This document shows positions 1 to 12,009 of a DNA stretch of 64,000 nt, in pieces; position 1 is the first letter of the stretch; every line of letters begins with the position of its first letter. The notes below the pieces were generated by a model, which searched no databases, had not been told where the DNA came from, and saw only the letters and a program-made list of their open reading frames with translations. The position numbers were made by a program, and so were the translations under genes. Source of the stretch: Dendrophyllia cribrosa (lineage: Eukaryota; Cnidaria; Anthozoa; Scleractinia; Dendrophylliidae); the NCBI GenBank assembly GCA_024195265.1, contig JAJLRJ010000001.1, forward strand, positions 58,446,789 to 58,510,788, written 5' to 3'.

Positions 1-180
1 CAAAGCCTGCCACAAAAAAAAAACATTGATGTTACTGTTCCCCATTTAAGTACATGCATGTACAGGTTGGCTAAGATCGCTAATTATGAGGTGACAATAA
101 CAAAACACAAACATATTGTTGTTTTGGCGTCATGGGGGACACAGCCTCTGCAGTTGACATGACAAGCGACTTCATTGTGT

Positions 181-336
181 GACCATTTAGCCTCACTTAT
201 CTCCTCAGCACTATGCGCTGGATCGAAAAAGAGTATTGGCAGGTCAAGTAATAGCAGGACCATTTAAGCCTCAGTTGTCCTCCCTGCACTACACGCTGAC
301 AGGACAGAACAAGATTTTTGGCAAGTCAATTAGATT
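181..336. repeat. diverged tandem duplication, unit about 77 bp
   Basis: Two adjacent segments beginning at GACCATTT (about 181 and 259) align over about 77 bp with scattered mismatches and a shared GGCAAGTCAA/GGCAGGTCAA end. It lies in CEP290 intron sequence and no reading frame is conserved. Confidence 0.45.
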
Positions 337-392
337 GTGTGACAAAAAACAATAAAGATATACAGTCATGTAATTTTATAGGGAACGCTCAC

Positions 393-3300
393 ATTTCTTC
401 TGGCTTCAATCTGCCGAATTTCTCTCATGAAGTCTTCCCCTCCTGCACCATCATATTTCTATACAGAGACAAGGATGCATTAATTTGTGATAATTATTAA
501 TTTACCAATTAATTATTAATTTACTCCCTTACATAAGCTATATACCGGTAGGTATGTGCGGCCTTAAAAAGGGTAATGGTTTCCAAGACGTTTTGGTCTG
601 AAATAGGGTATAGATTTTGACCATTTTGGTCTGAAATAGGGTATGATTTGCGCACTCTGGTCAGGAATTGGGAATGTTTTTTAGAAGAAGCTACTTTTTA
701 CATCCACTGAGAAATGCGGTTTCATTAACATCTGAAATAGGGTATCGATTTAAGGGTCTGGTCTGAAATAGGGTTTCGAATTTTGGGTCAGGTCTGAAAT
801 AGGATAGGGAAAATTGCATATTTTGGTCTGAAATAGGGTAAGGGTTTTAAGAAGCGTGCCGCACATCCCCACCCAAATTTTCGGGGAGTCCCCCCCCCCC
901 CTGGGGGGTTATATGAAAGGGAGTAAATATATACATGTATATGTTGCAGTTAATTTTTTATTTCAGGTAATTTTTGTTTTTCCTTTGTTTCAAATTCATT
1001 AGCATATATTACCATACCCAAAAACAATGGAAAAATAAAAATTACCTGAGATAAAAAATTAAGTACAACATATATATTTAGATGGCAAATGAACCGAGAG
1101 CCATGATACTCTAGTTTGACTAGAGTATCATCAGGAGTGTACCCAGCCTTTTGCAGAGCGGGGGGGGGGGGGGGTGGGAGGGGGGGCGCAGGGGTCCACC
1201 GTGTCCGAAATCAGTCACTCAAGGCAGTTCAGCTACATGGGCATTTCAAAACGCATGTGCATGTCACATTCAGGAAGGAAAACTTTCTTGAAGTGAAGTG
1301 TCAACTATGTAGCCCCAACTTCCTGTTTCTCATTTTCACATTGAAATAGTCTGCTCCATTCTCGATATTTTGTAAGGAACTGTTCTCAATTCTCATTTCA
1401 TTTCATTCACTTATTTGTTTACTCCAAACCTTTACAGATGTTAACAATTAAATTAAAGTTCAAGTTTATTATTCGATAAACTGATGTTAATGAGACCTGA
1501 GACAATTGTATAAAGCCACTCACTGTCGCGTGTAACATCCCTTTTCCTAGTCCACTTGTTAAGTGTATGGCTTATTGTTATGCTAATCTCAGAGGGTACT
1601 ACAATTTCTGTACTCCTCTGTATCCTTGCAAGGCCAAAGTCCAAGCCTTGCTTTCTGTATTTTCTTAAGGTCTAGGTCAAGCCTGACATTGATATAGTCG
1701 CTTTATTTACAATGTATCTTTAAGTTTCAAGCAAAGTCCAAAGTAAGCCAATCTCTGTATGATGTTATCAAACAAAGGTCCCAGTCATTTCTGTCTTATG
1801 TTGCCCTCGTGCTCTTACCTATAATGTAATAGCATGCGTCCCACCCAGTTCATTCTTCCATCGCTTCGCACCGAGCATCAATAACAATTTCCCCCTCCCC
1901 CCCCCCCCCCCCCCCACCCCCCCATGACTGAAACCTTTGTCTTTTTAAGTTTATCAACTGGAAGGTTTTTCATAGTAGAACTGCTTATTAATAAATATGG
2001 CGGCAGGGAAGTGCAACCCTTGGCTGCACTTTACCCCACAGTAAGGCTTAGCCCTTGGAGACAGGTCCGGAGAAATATCCATTCCAGGGTGGGTACCCAC
2101 GGTCCCACCTGATCTGTACTCCCCCCAGGAGGGCACCCCTCTCCTGGTTCCCTAGTTCCCCGTGACTAGGGATATGGGCCTCACCCCACTGGAGACAGAT
2201 CCAGACCACGTCCATGGTGGCTATCCCCGGTACCACCTGATCTGCTCTCCCCCCAGGAGGGCACTCCTCTCCTGGTCCCTGGGGGGTTCCCTAGCGTCAC
2301 TTCCCTGCCACCCTGATTTTACCCATTACCTATGCGTTGTTGTCCTTAATTAACTTACACATCAACCAGCCTGCCTCGAAAGAGGATCATTAATCACATT
2401 ATATTAGGAAGGAGAGGAGAGAGGCATGTCTAGATAAACTAATATTGTGCCCCCTAAAGTTATATATTAAGTATAAACAAAAAAATTGTAATTTTGTACT
2501 AAAAAAGTAAAGGAAAACTTATAAAATAGCTTGGTAAATGTCAAAAGAGATGATGTTTCATTAGTATTGAGCAAGGTACCAGCATAAAAGTGCTTTTCTA
2601 AACATCTTTCTAGATGGTTTGTCTCTGATTAATTGCGGAATACTATTCCAAAAAAATCTTCCAATAACGATCGGGCAGAATCTCCTGAGATTAGTTCGAA
2701 ATGAGGGTATGACTACTTGATTAGATGATGCACTGCGGGTATTGTAGTTATGTAACTCAGATACTAGTGAAACAGGTATATTAGGAAACTTTTCATTGTG
2801 GAAATAATCATAAAAAAGCATACATGTGTTCAGTTTAACAATATCAGGAAATTTCAAAAGGCTCAGGGATATGTAGTGTGGAGTTATTGATTCCATTAAA
2901 GGAACATCATTTATAATACGAACCGCTTTGTTTTGTAATTTTATGATTTGAGACAGTGGAGCATTATAATTATTTCCCCAAAGTGTACAAGCATAAGTAA
3001 GGTAAGGATATATAAGAGAATAATATAAACTAATAAGTGTTGCTTTTGAGACATAATGTTTTAACTTGACCATTATATTTATATTTTTACTAGTTTTTAA
3101 TCTGCGAAGAGAAAGGGGTTCTGGAACTCCTGGAACCCCTGGAAACCTCCCCTGGGAACACCCCTGTGATGGTCATGCAGTCAGGCTACACTGTACATGT
3201 GTATGTACAAAGACCTCACTGATGCCGCAGGTGTTGACATTTTTACGAATACCATTATTAACTCTTCAATTCCCAAGAGTGCCAAAAATCAAAATTCAAG

Positions 3301-6300
3301 AAAAATATATGTAGCAAAATTCAATTTTGTAAAATATTAAAAATCAAATGGTACTGGCAAAAAAAATGCTGAAGAGGTTTCACTTGAATGATCACACCAT
3401 AGGATTTTGTCAACAGACTCAAAAGTTAGAGCTTCATTAGTGTCTGCATATTGTAATTGACTCTGAGGGGTTAATAAGTATTGTCACAGTCAAGTAAAAG
3501 GTTTGTGTTCAGTTGATGTTGTTGTTATATCTGCATGGTGATAATGATAAAGCCAAGAAGCGTAAACTTCTCCAGGTGACAAATATTCATCATCTAGATC
3601 AATTAATCAATGCACCAATGAGAATAATGGAAAGGTCATCAACGGTAATCGACTTATTGTTTACTAACACTTCTCATTGTGTTATTGACCAAGGCGTCAT
3701 TCCTTCACCGCTGAGCGACCGTAATTGTTTGATCTTCTGTGTTTTCAAATCAGGTGTAATTCCCAAGGCACCCAGGAGAACCATTGAATATCGGTCATTT
3801 AAGCATTATTCAAAGCGGGAATTTCTAAACGACTTACAAGATTTGACTGGGACTAAGCATTGGTGAAGTGACAAGGTCAATTACATCAACAAGATGTTGT
3901 TGCCACATACAGACCAGAAAAGGCCAGTATGAATCCTTTTGGAGACTACCCAATCTTCGGTTTTCAATAAAATAATTAAAATAAATGTTCAAATTGTTTG
4001 TAATGAACATTTATTTTAACATTCTTTTTTTGAGCAAATTTAAGAAGTGGGTGTGCACCTATGACTAAATTACCTTTAATTTTCAGGCAGTAGTGTTTAC
4101 TGTTCAACTATTCAGGCAAAAAAATGGAATGTGTTCCTCTACCACAATTTAAATTACAAATCTCTGACAATTGCATTTTCATGTGATGCTGTTTAGAAAA
4201 ACAGTAAAATGCATCTCACCCTGTACTGCTGAAGCTCTCCTTCTAAATGTGCTATTTCATCCATTAATTCTTGTTCTGTTAGACAAACACAAGTTAAATT
4301 ACAATCAACAAGCTAAAAATGTTACAAAATTTGGAGAGTGCATTTCATGTAACTCTTTAAAAGTCACCCTTATGCACCATACAGTACATGTACAGTGTAT
4401 ATGTAATTTTATCCAATGCCGTGAAGAATACAACCAATGAGAAGGTTGGAAAGCCCGGCCATTACATAATTATATTACATATGTGGTTACCAAAAACAGT
4501 AAACAACTGCATACAGTGTCGTTCTATGCTTTTATCTTTCTGTGATTCAAGTTCTATCAGGTTCGGAAACAGCTTTTCTACAACTCATTTGCAGTGAGTC
4601 TTTATAAATTCATGATTGTACACAAACAAAACCAAAAAGCAAAGCTTGCTGTCACGCTTGAGTAAGGGTTGTCCAAATATGGTACTTAACAAAATGAATG
4701 TGCAAACGCTGTGAATAAGCGTTACACATTTCAATGAGTTTCTTGAGTTAATACTTTAACGATTCATTTCGCTATATTCAAATTAATACATACAGTAACT
4801 ACATTTTTACATAAAAATGCCTGACGTACCATAAATCAAAAGTCCTAGTCCGGCGTTATCATGATTAGCATACAAAACAACCTGATATTACATTTTAATG
4901 CACTGTACATGTACCTTTTTCTCCACCTCCACCTTTAGTCATTTCTTCAGCTATCAGTAGCTCAGCCTGGTCTGATTTAATCTGTTCATTGTTGCACACA
5001 ACAAAATTGTAACATTGAGTACTAGCCAGTTAAAATAATTATCAGTTTTTCACTTAAATCAATTTGTCAATACCAATCAATATCAACGCTTCAAGTTGCG
5101 ACCACTTTAGTCGCCATGGCGACTGGAATTTTGGAGCTGGCGACTAAATTTAAACCCAAGTCGCCAGTCCGGCGACTAAAATTTTGACTAATCGAAATTT
5201 TGAGCGACAATCATCCGAAGCCCGAGTAAAAAAAAAGAGAACGCTCTGACGCGTTACGAATTCACCTTGTAAAAATACTTGTTTTGTGATTGAAACCAGC
5301 AGAAATCGAGTTAATGAAAACAAAACACTTCTATCCGTAAAATATACCCGTGAGAAAGAACGGAGATTTATCTCTCGATCAGAATGAGACGAACTGTGCT
5401 CGTTCCGCTTGACTGAACTTTTGCACGTGACAATGCTACCTTTGAGCGTGATACTGTACACGCAATCTCGTAAATTTCCTCCAAGAATAAAAGGAACTGC
5501 GAAAGCTTGGAAAGTTCCACCGTTAATTGATCCACAATGAATTTTAGAAACACATCTTGTTACAGCGGATGCAAAAATACTGCATATGAAAAAGCCAGCC
5601 AATTTTGATAACAAGGGATGTATAAATAAAGCGCGTGTGTTGAGTCTAGCCGTAATCGATTCTATAAATAAAACCGCAATAAAAAAAAAAACAACTACGC
5701 CAGTCCACGGCAAATAAATTTCACTTGTATAAATGAACCAGGATTTCCTTTTTTACTTTTTTCAAGATTTCTTCGATGCAAAAAATCATGTCTTGGCGAT
5801 TGCCTTCAAACATGAAAGATTTTTTTCGCATTCACTTCGCATAAAAATATGTAAATAACGCCAGGACATACGCACAATATTAGTTTCTTTTTTCGAAAGA
5901 TTGTTGAATAAACTATACCAGTTACACTAGTGTTTTGTTTTGTGAATTATGAATTATATTAAACAATCCTGACATTTCCGTGTTTTTGTTTAGTGGCTTT
6001 GATTCTTAATATATATATCTTAAAATCTGATATTTTCGCGGGAAAATGGCCTTTTTCAAACAAATCTAGTGCTTCTTGCAAAAATCCTATTTAGCTAAAA
6101 AGTACATCAACGCAAAGATAAGTTAACAGTACAAGCACATAACAGCAACAATGTCGCCAGGATGTCATGTTTTCTTGTTTGTTTTACAACATTTTGTTCA
6201 TTGTTTAGTTTGTGAAAATACACCGCCATTTTGTCTTCAAACCATGTGGCTTCACTTGGGTAAACTGTTAGGTTTTCAAATATGGAAGGTAGTGTCCAGT

Positions 6301-8055
6301 TTTCCACAGCAATAATGTAGGCAAACATTTGGCCGCTAAAGGGTCACAAGTGTTAGAAAATTTGGTTTCCTGAACTGCCAGTAAAGACATGACATTTCTT
6401 CAATCTTGACCATTGTTTTTGGTTGATATTACAACTAGTATGTACTGTAACTGTTATCTTGAAAATCTACGAAAGTCGAAGTTTATTGTAAAGGATTCAT
6501 TGAAACTGAAGCTAATCATTAAGTTAGCCATTGATATATCAAAAGTTCATTATGATGAGCCGCTAATACATGTACGTTGTACAGTAATCAATCATAATGA
6601 AAAGATTTGATTTCACTTTAAAAATAGTTTGAGTTTAAAATGTTTAAGTGGTTTCAGGAAAAGGTTATAATAAATAAAGTATAAGGATATATTAATTATT
6701 AATTGAATAGTTAATTAATAATCAATTAATTAATTCTGGCGACTAAAATTTTTCACTGGCGACCAAGTCTTAAGAGTTAGTGGCCAAATGGCCACCAAGA
6801 AAAAATGTTAACTTGGAGTGTTGTATATACCTAGTTAATTTACATCAATTGGTATTGGCCAATCAATGACCAATCCATAATCGCATGAAAAACACACTGT
6901 CTATTGACTGTATCGTTATTAATTTCCATTGATTGCCAAACATGATGGTATGTAGTCCATTTGGGCAAAAATAATTTCCCCCTCACTCTCTTTTACTTGC
7001 GCGGGTACTTGTAGTGCTTTGCACCATGGCGACCATGTTTGAACGAAGAAACTTATACTGTGAAGGGCATGATAAAAGGATATCACAACTGTCTCTTCAA
7101 TGTTGAGGTGGTTGAAAAGTTTACAGCAGAAATGAAAAGGGGAGACCAAGGAAATGCTTTTAAAATCAATAGCAGCTGAGGACAGCTGGATTATTTCATG
7201 CAAGTGCATGTACAGCTGTACATGTACAATGAACACTGAAGTTTTACAAAATGTATGTGAATGGCCTCTTTACATGTTTATAATATAACCCAGTGGCCAG
7301 TCTCATAAGTATGCACTGAAGAAGCAAAGAGAGATTTGAGTATGAGAAGGATTCCTTGATCCTCTCATGCAGATCAACATTACACTGTAATAAACCTGCC
7401 TTAATTACAAATGTTTATAGTGATTGTTATTGATTGATCAGTTGGATTTCTGAGATATAAGATCTACAGATGTAAAAGGTTTTAAAAAAAAACATTACTT
7501 GGATTGAATAAGTAACCGTTTTAAAGTCACTGGCAGGTTATCAGAATTGAGGTTTTAAAATTCTTAAACATGTAAGCGTACATGTACTTATATCATAATT
7601 AAGCTCAATCAAGGTACGTAAAATGTTATCTGATGTTCCCTGATTATAAATACAAGCTCTCAATGACAAATATATATATAATAGCATTAAACTGTACCTA
7701 CGTACTAATCAGCAAACAAAAACGCTAATAACATATTACAACAACAGATTAAATGTAAAACAAATTAACTTCACCTTCATAACAGTCTTGGTGACTTCAA
7801 ACAGTTTTATCATTTTGTTGACATCGACAGCTTCTGTAGAATCAGCGCTGACCGTCCCCTTGAGAAAAAAACACAAAACAAATCAACCATGTGTATTAAA
7901 CAATCGAAAAACGTACAAGCAACAATGCAAATGTATATTCTAGTTTTGTAGTTTACCATCTCTAAGATGTCATACATATTGTCTGCTGCATCAAGATCTC
8001 CTCGAAGGGCGACTACGTCTGCCCCCATTATTCTTTCCCAGTCCAATGGCGGCAT
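393..8055 (-). CDS. CEP290: CEP290 ortholog, first five coding exons (partial, continues off the left edge)
   Basis: CEP290 is a very long coiled-coil protein that links axonemal microtubules to the membrane at the ciliary transition zone. Coding exons on the minus strand are 8055-7957, 7858-7775, 4981-4915, 4275-4220 and 458-393. All have GT/AG introns and the phases join without a stop to give 124 residues. The start MPPLDWERIM resembles the vertebrate CEP290 start (MPPNINWKEIM). Exon 2 ends KLFEVTKTVMK, matching the vertebrate HLFRITQSLMK region. Exon 5 holds GAGGEDFMREIRQIE, matching the conserved AGG..FLRNEI segment. Residues 62-124 are charged and heptad-like, as expected of coiled coil. 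Intron 4 (459-4219) carries two LINE fragments and MITEs, intron 3 (4982-7774) a 1.7 kb inverted-repeat element. Positions 3867-4219 and 6823-7774 show nothing else I recognise. Assignment rests on remembered family sequence; the short exons make each one weak alone, but order and phase agree throughout. Confidence 0.85.
521..930. mobile_element. short inverted-repeat element with internal tandem repeat
   Basis: The ends mirror each other: TTTACTCCCTTACATA at the left and TATGAAAGGGAGTAAA at the right, followed inward by GTGCGGC and GCCGCAC. The interior (about 585-850) is an irregular tandem array whose core is GGTCTGAAATAGGGTA, at least six copies with different spacers. A C-run and G-run (890-908) sit at the right end. 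No coding capacity, so probably a MITE inserted in CEP290 intron 4. Confidence 0.55.
943..1070. repeat. hairpin-forming inverted repeat, about 128 bp
   Basis: TTAATTTTTTATTTCAGGTA on the left is mirrored by TACCTGAGATAAAAAATTAA on the right, so both arms extend about 40 bp around a roughly 45 bp centre. It is a palindromic insert of MITE size with no reading frame. Confidence 0.6.
1080..2560. other. no gene seen; G-runs, C-runs and a 110-bp tandem duplication
   Basis: CEP290 intron sequence. It includes a small perfect palindrome at about 1108-1132 (GATACTCTAG centre), G-rich and C-rich homopolymers (1160-1183, 1892-1922), and a tandem pair at about 2060-2160 and 2182-2280. Both halves of the pair carry CACCTGATCTG and CCCCCAGGAGGGCAC. 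I see no exon or recognisable protein here. Confidence 0.5.
2561..3073 (-). pseudogene. LINE reverse transcriptase, C-terminal fragment
   Basis: A 170-codon open frame has the signature of the region just after the RT palm domain of non-LTR retrotransposons: LISLYYSLIYPYLTYACTLW, then KLQNKAVRII, and near the end FFWNSIPQLIR. It would be the tail of ORF2, so everything 5' of it, including the catalytic YxDD, is absent. It lies antisense to the LINE piece at 3513-3866, so the two are separate insertions or a rearranged pair. Sitting in CEP290 intron 4, it is sense to that gene. Confidence 0.8.
3256..3476. mobile_element. TTAA-flanked MITE (piggyBac-type), copy 1
   Basis: The ends are TTAACTCTTCAATTCCCAAG and GACTCTGAGGGGTTAA, imperfect inverted repeats bounded by TTAA, the piggyBac target. 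The interior (GTGCCAAAAATCAAAAT, CACACCATAGGAT, CAAAAGTTAGA) recurs at 12671-12899, 25247-25450 and, inverted, at 51132-51408. It has no open frame, so it is non-autonomous. Confidence 0.65.
3513..3866 (+). pseudogene. LINE endonuclease fragment
   Basis: The 117-codon frame contains STVIDLLFTN, DQGVIPSPLSDRNCLIFCV and PRRTIEYRSFKHYSKREFL. This is the end of the exonuclease-endonuclease-phosphatase domain and its linker in CR1/Jockey-like LINE ORF2 proteins; the family consensus has LIDLIFTN and a SDH motif, here SDR. The frame closes shortly after and no RT follows, so this is a truncated relic. Confidence 0.75.
5088..6822. mobile_element. 1.7 kb element with GGCGACTAAA-rich inverted termini
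   Basis: The left end (CTTCAAGTTGCGACCAC, then TCGCCAGTCC and GGCGACTAAAATTTTG) is mirrored by the right end (GGCGACTAAAATTTTTCAC, GGCGACCAAG, AACTTGGAGTG). Inside are A/T-rich tracts such as TTAATTAATAATCAATTAAT (6711 on) and a 187-codon minus-strand frame at 5150-5713 without recognisable domains. It occupies CEP290 intron 3. Family unknown; I infer a DNA transposon from the inverted ends only. Confidence 0.45.
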
Positions 8056-8290
8056 TTTGAACCGAAATAAAATATCCTTTGGTAATTTTTAGCGGAGCAC
8101 TCGCGGGCCAATCTTCGTACGCACTGCAGAAAGATTGCAAAGATGTGAAATTGATCACGAAAATATTTTGTTGTGATGTCTTCCCGCGGCCGCCATTTTT
8201 GAAATGTACAAACATTCTTGGTTGCTGTGATATTACAATGCTTGCTATTGGTCCGTGGAACAGCTCAGCCAATCACAACAAACTTTAGTT
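8056..8290 (-). promoter_or_regulatory. probable CEP290 promoter region
   Basis: Immediately upstream of the CEP290 start codon the sequence becomes CpG-richer (GCGGCCGCC at about 8186) and holds CCAAT boxes at 8108-8112 and 8269-8273 plus an inverted one (ATTGG) at 8247-8251. No TATA box is obvious. The transcription start cannot be placed by eye. Confidence 0.4.
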
Positions 8291-8467
8291 CAAGCACATT
8301 TCTACAAGCCGTGAAGACTCATGGGTAATCTTGTTAGGAGGGAAACCTCACTTAATCAAACATGAAGTGGGTATTCCGAGATTGTCTGGGATTGCAGTAT
8401 CCATGGTAATGGTAGGCTCGATTTGTCGATTACCAGCCGTTTTGTGCGCCCGAAGTAAGCGAAAATA

Positions 8468-9580
8468 CAGTCGAACCTCAATTAACGGACACCTCCCGTA
8501 AGCGGACACCAAACCGCGGTCCCTTCGATTTATCCTCACCAACACTACATTTTAAACCTCCCGTAAGCGGACACGAACACCCATTTGAGGTCCACAGGGT
8601 CTAAAATAACCTCGCGTGAGCGGACAGTAAACGATATCTAGAAAATTTCTAACAAAATATCAAAAATAGGTTCGGTTTTAATAGTTTTAATTGTACATAA
8701 CCTAAACAAAAGCGAAGTCCGAACAGCACAGGTACATGTTGGTAACTAGCTATTTCGATTGCAATAAGCTTTTTTTTTATCACAGTACATCATAGGGCCC
8801 GATTATATGAGCCGGGCTGTCCCGGTTAGCCGAGCTGGCCCGGTTTGCCGAGATCTCAGCACGCCTGTTAAACGCAACAAAAATCAACTTTGCGATAAAA
8901 TGACAACCGGGCCAGCCCGGTTAGCCGGGATCCCGGTATCGCGATGCCGGGATCCCGGCTAACCGGGCTGAAAATTTTCCATGCAATCGCGTTTACCGGG
9001 CCAGCCCGGCTTACCGGAACAGCACAAAAATTTGCCTCTGAGCAAACCTGCTCGTCTGTAAATGGCCCTTTTTCTCTTTAAACGATAAAGAGTTACACAA
9101 GAGTGCGTAAGCACGAAGTAAATGAGCTGAAATGCAGAAAAAATCCTTAATTGAAACATTCTACGCTTTGCGCCATTTTCAAAACAACAACTTTAGGTCA
9201 AAACCGTTGATGCTAAATTTAGTTGTCGCCCGGGCTGGCTCGCTTCATGTAATACCGGGCTGAAAGTCATCTCGGCAAAATGGGCCATCTCGGCTAACCG
9301 GGCCAGCCCGGCTCATATAATCGGGTCCATAGTTTTCCTTTTTTAACGTTTCTTCGAGACAGTCACACGAAAATGTATCTTCCTGAAATCAGTTTAAACT
9401 CACAGGGCAATTCTAACCCATATCCTGCTGCTCCGTTTTATTTATTTATTTATTTTTATTTTAAAAGACATGTACTGGTGCATTATACGCCCTCTAGTGC
9501 GCTATTTTATTTTTTCAACCTCCCGTAAGCGGACACTTACCCTTGATCCCGAGGGCGTCCGCTTACGGGAGGTTCGACTG
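8468..9580. mobile_element. TA-flanked pogo/Tigger-like MITE with a second element inserted
   Basis: CAGTCGAACCTC at 8468 is mirrored by GAGGTTCGACTG ending 9580, and both ends are flanked by TA. Next to the termini is the motif CCCGTAAGCGGACAC, repeated three times on the left (about 8500-8630) and inverted on the right. The block 8795-9328 is a separate insertion. The same TIR family recurs at 18596-18958 and 45573-45835. Confidence 0.75.
8795..9328. mobile_element. GGGCCCGATTATATGAG element (534 bp), nested in the pogo-like MITE
   Basis: Ends are GGGCCCGATTATATGAG and CTCATATAATCGGGTCC, flanked by ATA on both sides (8792-8794, 9329-9331), a 3-bp target duplication. The interior is full of CCGGGCTGGCCCGG-like palindromes around GCCGGGATCCCGG. 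Near-identical copies lie at 43410-43925 (full length) and 43017-43406 (truncated and inverted), there flanked by TTA. Short G-starting TIRs with 3-bp duplications suggest PIF/Harbinger, but no transposase is present. Confidence 0.7.
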
Positions 9581-9839
9581 TAACTCGAAATAATTTTCTC
9601 TCAGTCTTGGCCAGAAAATATTCTGATAGGATCACCTTTTCAAAAAGAATTGGTACCTCTTAGAAGTAATCAAAGGGCTCTAAAAGCCATCTTGTGAATA
9701 CGAAACAACGTAAGGTTAAGTCCACAGATTAGTTTAAATTTTCCATACTGAGTTTGAAGTCAAAGAATTGAAGAGTAAAACAGATTTAAAACGACCAAAA
9801 CATGTTAGTTTGTCAGTCAGTTTGTCTTTGACTGTCTTC

Positions 9840-10275
9840 AGAATAATGTTTGCACCCCCTTTAAGACCTACTTTGAAAGATCACTTCATTCCAAGACCAC
9901 AAGAAACAATGGGTATTAGTAAAATTATCCAAAGTTCGTCTAGAATTCGGAAAAAAGAGCTTTTACTGTCAAGGAGCCAAGATTTTCAATGAACTACCAT
10001 TTTTACTTATATCCTTAACTTCTAGATTTTTATTCGAGAAAGCACTGACTGACACTTTAACTAATTTATGGAACTTTTATAGTTTTATAATGTCAAAAGT
10101 TTTTATTTATTTTTTTAATTTTTTAGCGATTATCTTATATTTATTTTAGTCAGTTGTTTAATTTACAGGACCCCTATTGATAACAGTGTTTTATACACTG
10201 ATGGGTTATATCCTGTTAAAATATTCGTTATCATCATCATCATCATCATCATCATTATTATTATTATTATTATTA
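9840..10275 (+). pseudogene. degenerate LINE 3' end with ATC/ATT tail
   Basis: Frames around 9950-10060 read QGAKIFNELPFLL and LFEKALTDTL, the extreme C-terminus of CR1/L2-like LINE ORF2. Frameshifts separate these from the upstream frame at 9768-9992. The 3' untranslated part (TGATGGGTTATATCCTGTTA at 10200) ends in a simple repeat of ATC then ATT units (10227-10275), typical of these LINE tails. Confidence 0.6.
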
Positions 10276-10412
10276 GCGTGACATAATTATGAATTTTGTG
10301 AAATTAGGGCTCCTAATAACGGCTGCGTAGGAGCACCATTTATATCACGGAAGGTCGGCTGTGATTAGTGCATTTCGATCCTCCACTGTTCCATTGTTCC
10401 AGCGGGTAGTTG

Positions 10413-11045
10413 TTACCTCAGCGGTCCGCTGTTGTCCCGTTCTCCTGTTGTTGTGTTTTTTGATCGTGGGCATCCACGCTTCAGGAATTTCAATTCCGCT
10501 ATCCCTGTTAATGTTATTAGGGTGAATCGTATGTGGATAGCTTCCTTAACTCTACGTTCTGACCCTACGTGTGTACCAGTGAGGGTCTCGATCAATAAAC
10601 TTGACCTCGTTCCAAATTGGATAGTGGCCGGTCTCGTGGGCGTGTTCAGAAACGGCGGAGGTCTGGGTACGGGCGAGTCGTATATCCCTGTCGTGCTCTT
10701 TGATCCTCTCCTGCATAGATCTCCCTGTTTCCCCGATGTAGACTTTGCCGCACTCGCAGGGAATCCTGTAGACCACGCCATCTTGTTTAGCCGGATTGAC
10801 GTTGTCTTTTAGTCGCACCAAGTGTGACCGAAGTGTCGTGTCGGACTTAAAGACTTGAATGCCTTGTTGTTCTAGACAGCGGCGGAGAGGCTCTGATACT
10901 CCCTGGGTATAAGGTAAAACGGCGGTGGATTAAAACTCTGCCACGGGCTCTCTTCTTGGGGCAGTTCTTTTTCTTTATGATCTTCTGCACAAAAGAGGAG
11001 GGATATCCGTTAGAAACAAGTACAGATGAGACAAACTGTTGTACC
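10413..11045 (-). pseudogene. Penelope-like element, GIY-YIG endonuclease end (frameshifted)
   Basis: The frame 10821-10552 reads GVVYRIPCECGKVYIGETGR, then QERIKEHDRDIRL and VSEHAHETGHYPIW. This is a GIY-YIG nuclease of the Penelope class: GIY is GVVY, YIG is intact, and the helix arginine is in QERIKEH. A frameshift near 10555 moves the continuation (RRVKEAIHIR) to another frame ending about 10413. Upstream, 11045-10940 encodes SSVLVSNGYPSSFVQKI and KKKNCPKKRARGR, the linker after the RT domain, also in a different frame. The RT itself is missing, so the copy is dead. Confidence 0.8.
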
Positions 11046-12009
11046 TACCATGATGAATAACAACAACCTTTTCCTCGACATATTAAAGAAATTATGAATG
11101 TTTTTTCTTTGTGCTCCCTCCCTCCCCCACCCCCCCCCCCCCCCCCCCCCCCCCCAAGGCTTTCATAGATTCTGCTAGCCTAATTTTTAGCAAATTTTTC
11201 CCCTTTTTAAAAAGTAGCACGGCTAACATACATGTAATTCGCATATTTTGATAATTATCGGATCATTTTTGAGTTTTGACAGGCACGTTGATTCCCAAAT
11301 CCCAATTATACGTTGTTCGATGTTGTAGATAGCATACTCACCCCCACCCCCCCCCCCCCTCGACATTCCTGCCAGTACAGTACATCTGCTCACCAGAAAA
11401 TGCACTCAATTGGTTTGTCAAATAGGATTTGCTCGTATGCTGCACATGCACAATTCACGTTATATCAGCAGAACAGCCCCAGTGGGGCCCTATTTTCATA
11501 TTTTTGGCTCAGATTGTGCTAGGATTAAATTTCCTACATGAAATGCTTTTACAAAACCAAGAACAACATATCAAGTGAATTCTTGAAGAAAGATTAAACC
11601 ATAATCAGTTTTTAGTACATTTTTCAAAACACAGTGAACAAACTTGAAAAAAATGGCCAATTTTTTCAGGTTGCAATCCATTTCCATCCTGGCCATCTGT
11701 AGTCGGAGACACTTGCTTATAGTTTCAATGTACTCGTAAAGTAATTTTAAACAACACTGGACCATTAGTTTTGAGTATCCATTGATTCAAATACGTCTTT
11801 GGGCTTTTAACTTTAAAAATGGTGACATAGGCTCTTTAATCTCGACAAATTTAGTTTCCTTTTATAAAACCGCTGCAAAGGTAACTTTTAAATCCACTGT
11901 CGAACGCGTAGTTTTTTTACCGTAATTGATCGAATAAACGCCGTTATCAAATTTCTGGCGATGTTTAAAAGGTCAATGAAAGGAAGTAACGATAGTTACT
12001 CGAAGTTAC
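11046..12009. other. intergenic, no gene seen; C-runs
   Basis: Contains a long C-run at 11124-11155, a second at 11342-11359, and AT-rich sequence. Short frames here have no recognisable domain and no splice-bounded conserved exon was found. Confidence 0.45.

Noticed and set aside
5150..5713. 187-codon minus-strand frame with hydrophobic stretches
   Set aside because: Lies inside an inverted-repeat element, has no recognisable domain and an overlapping alternative frame. It is probably chance in AT-rich DNA.
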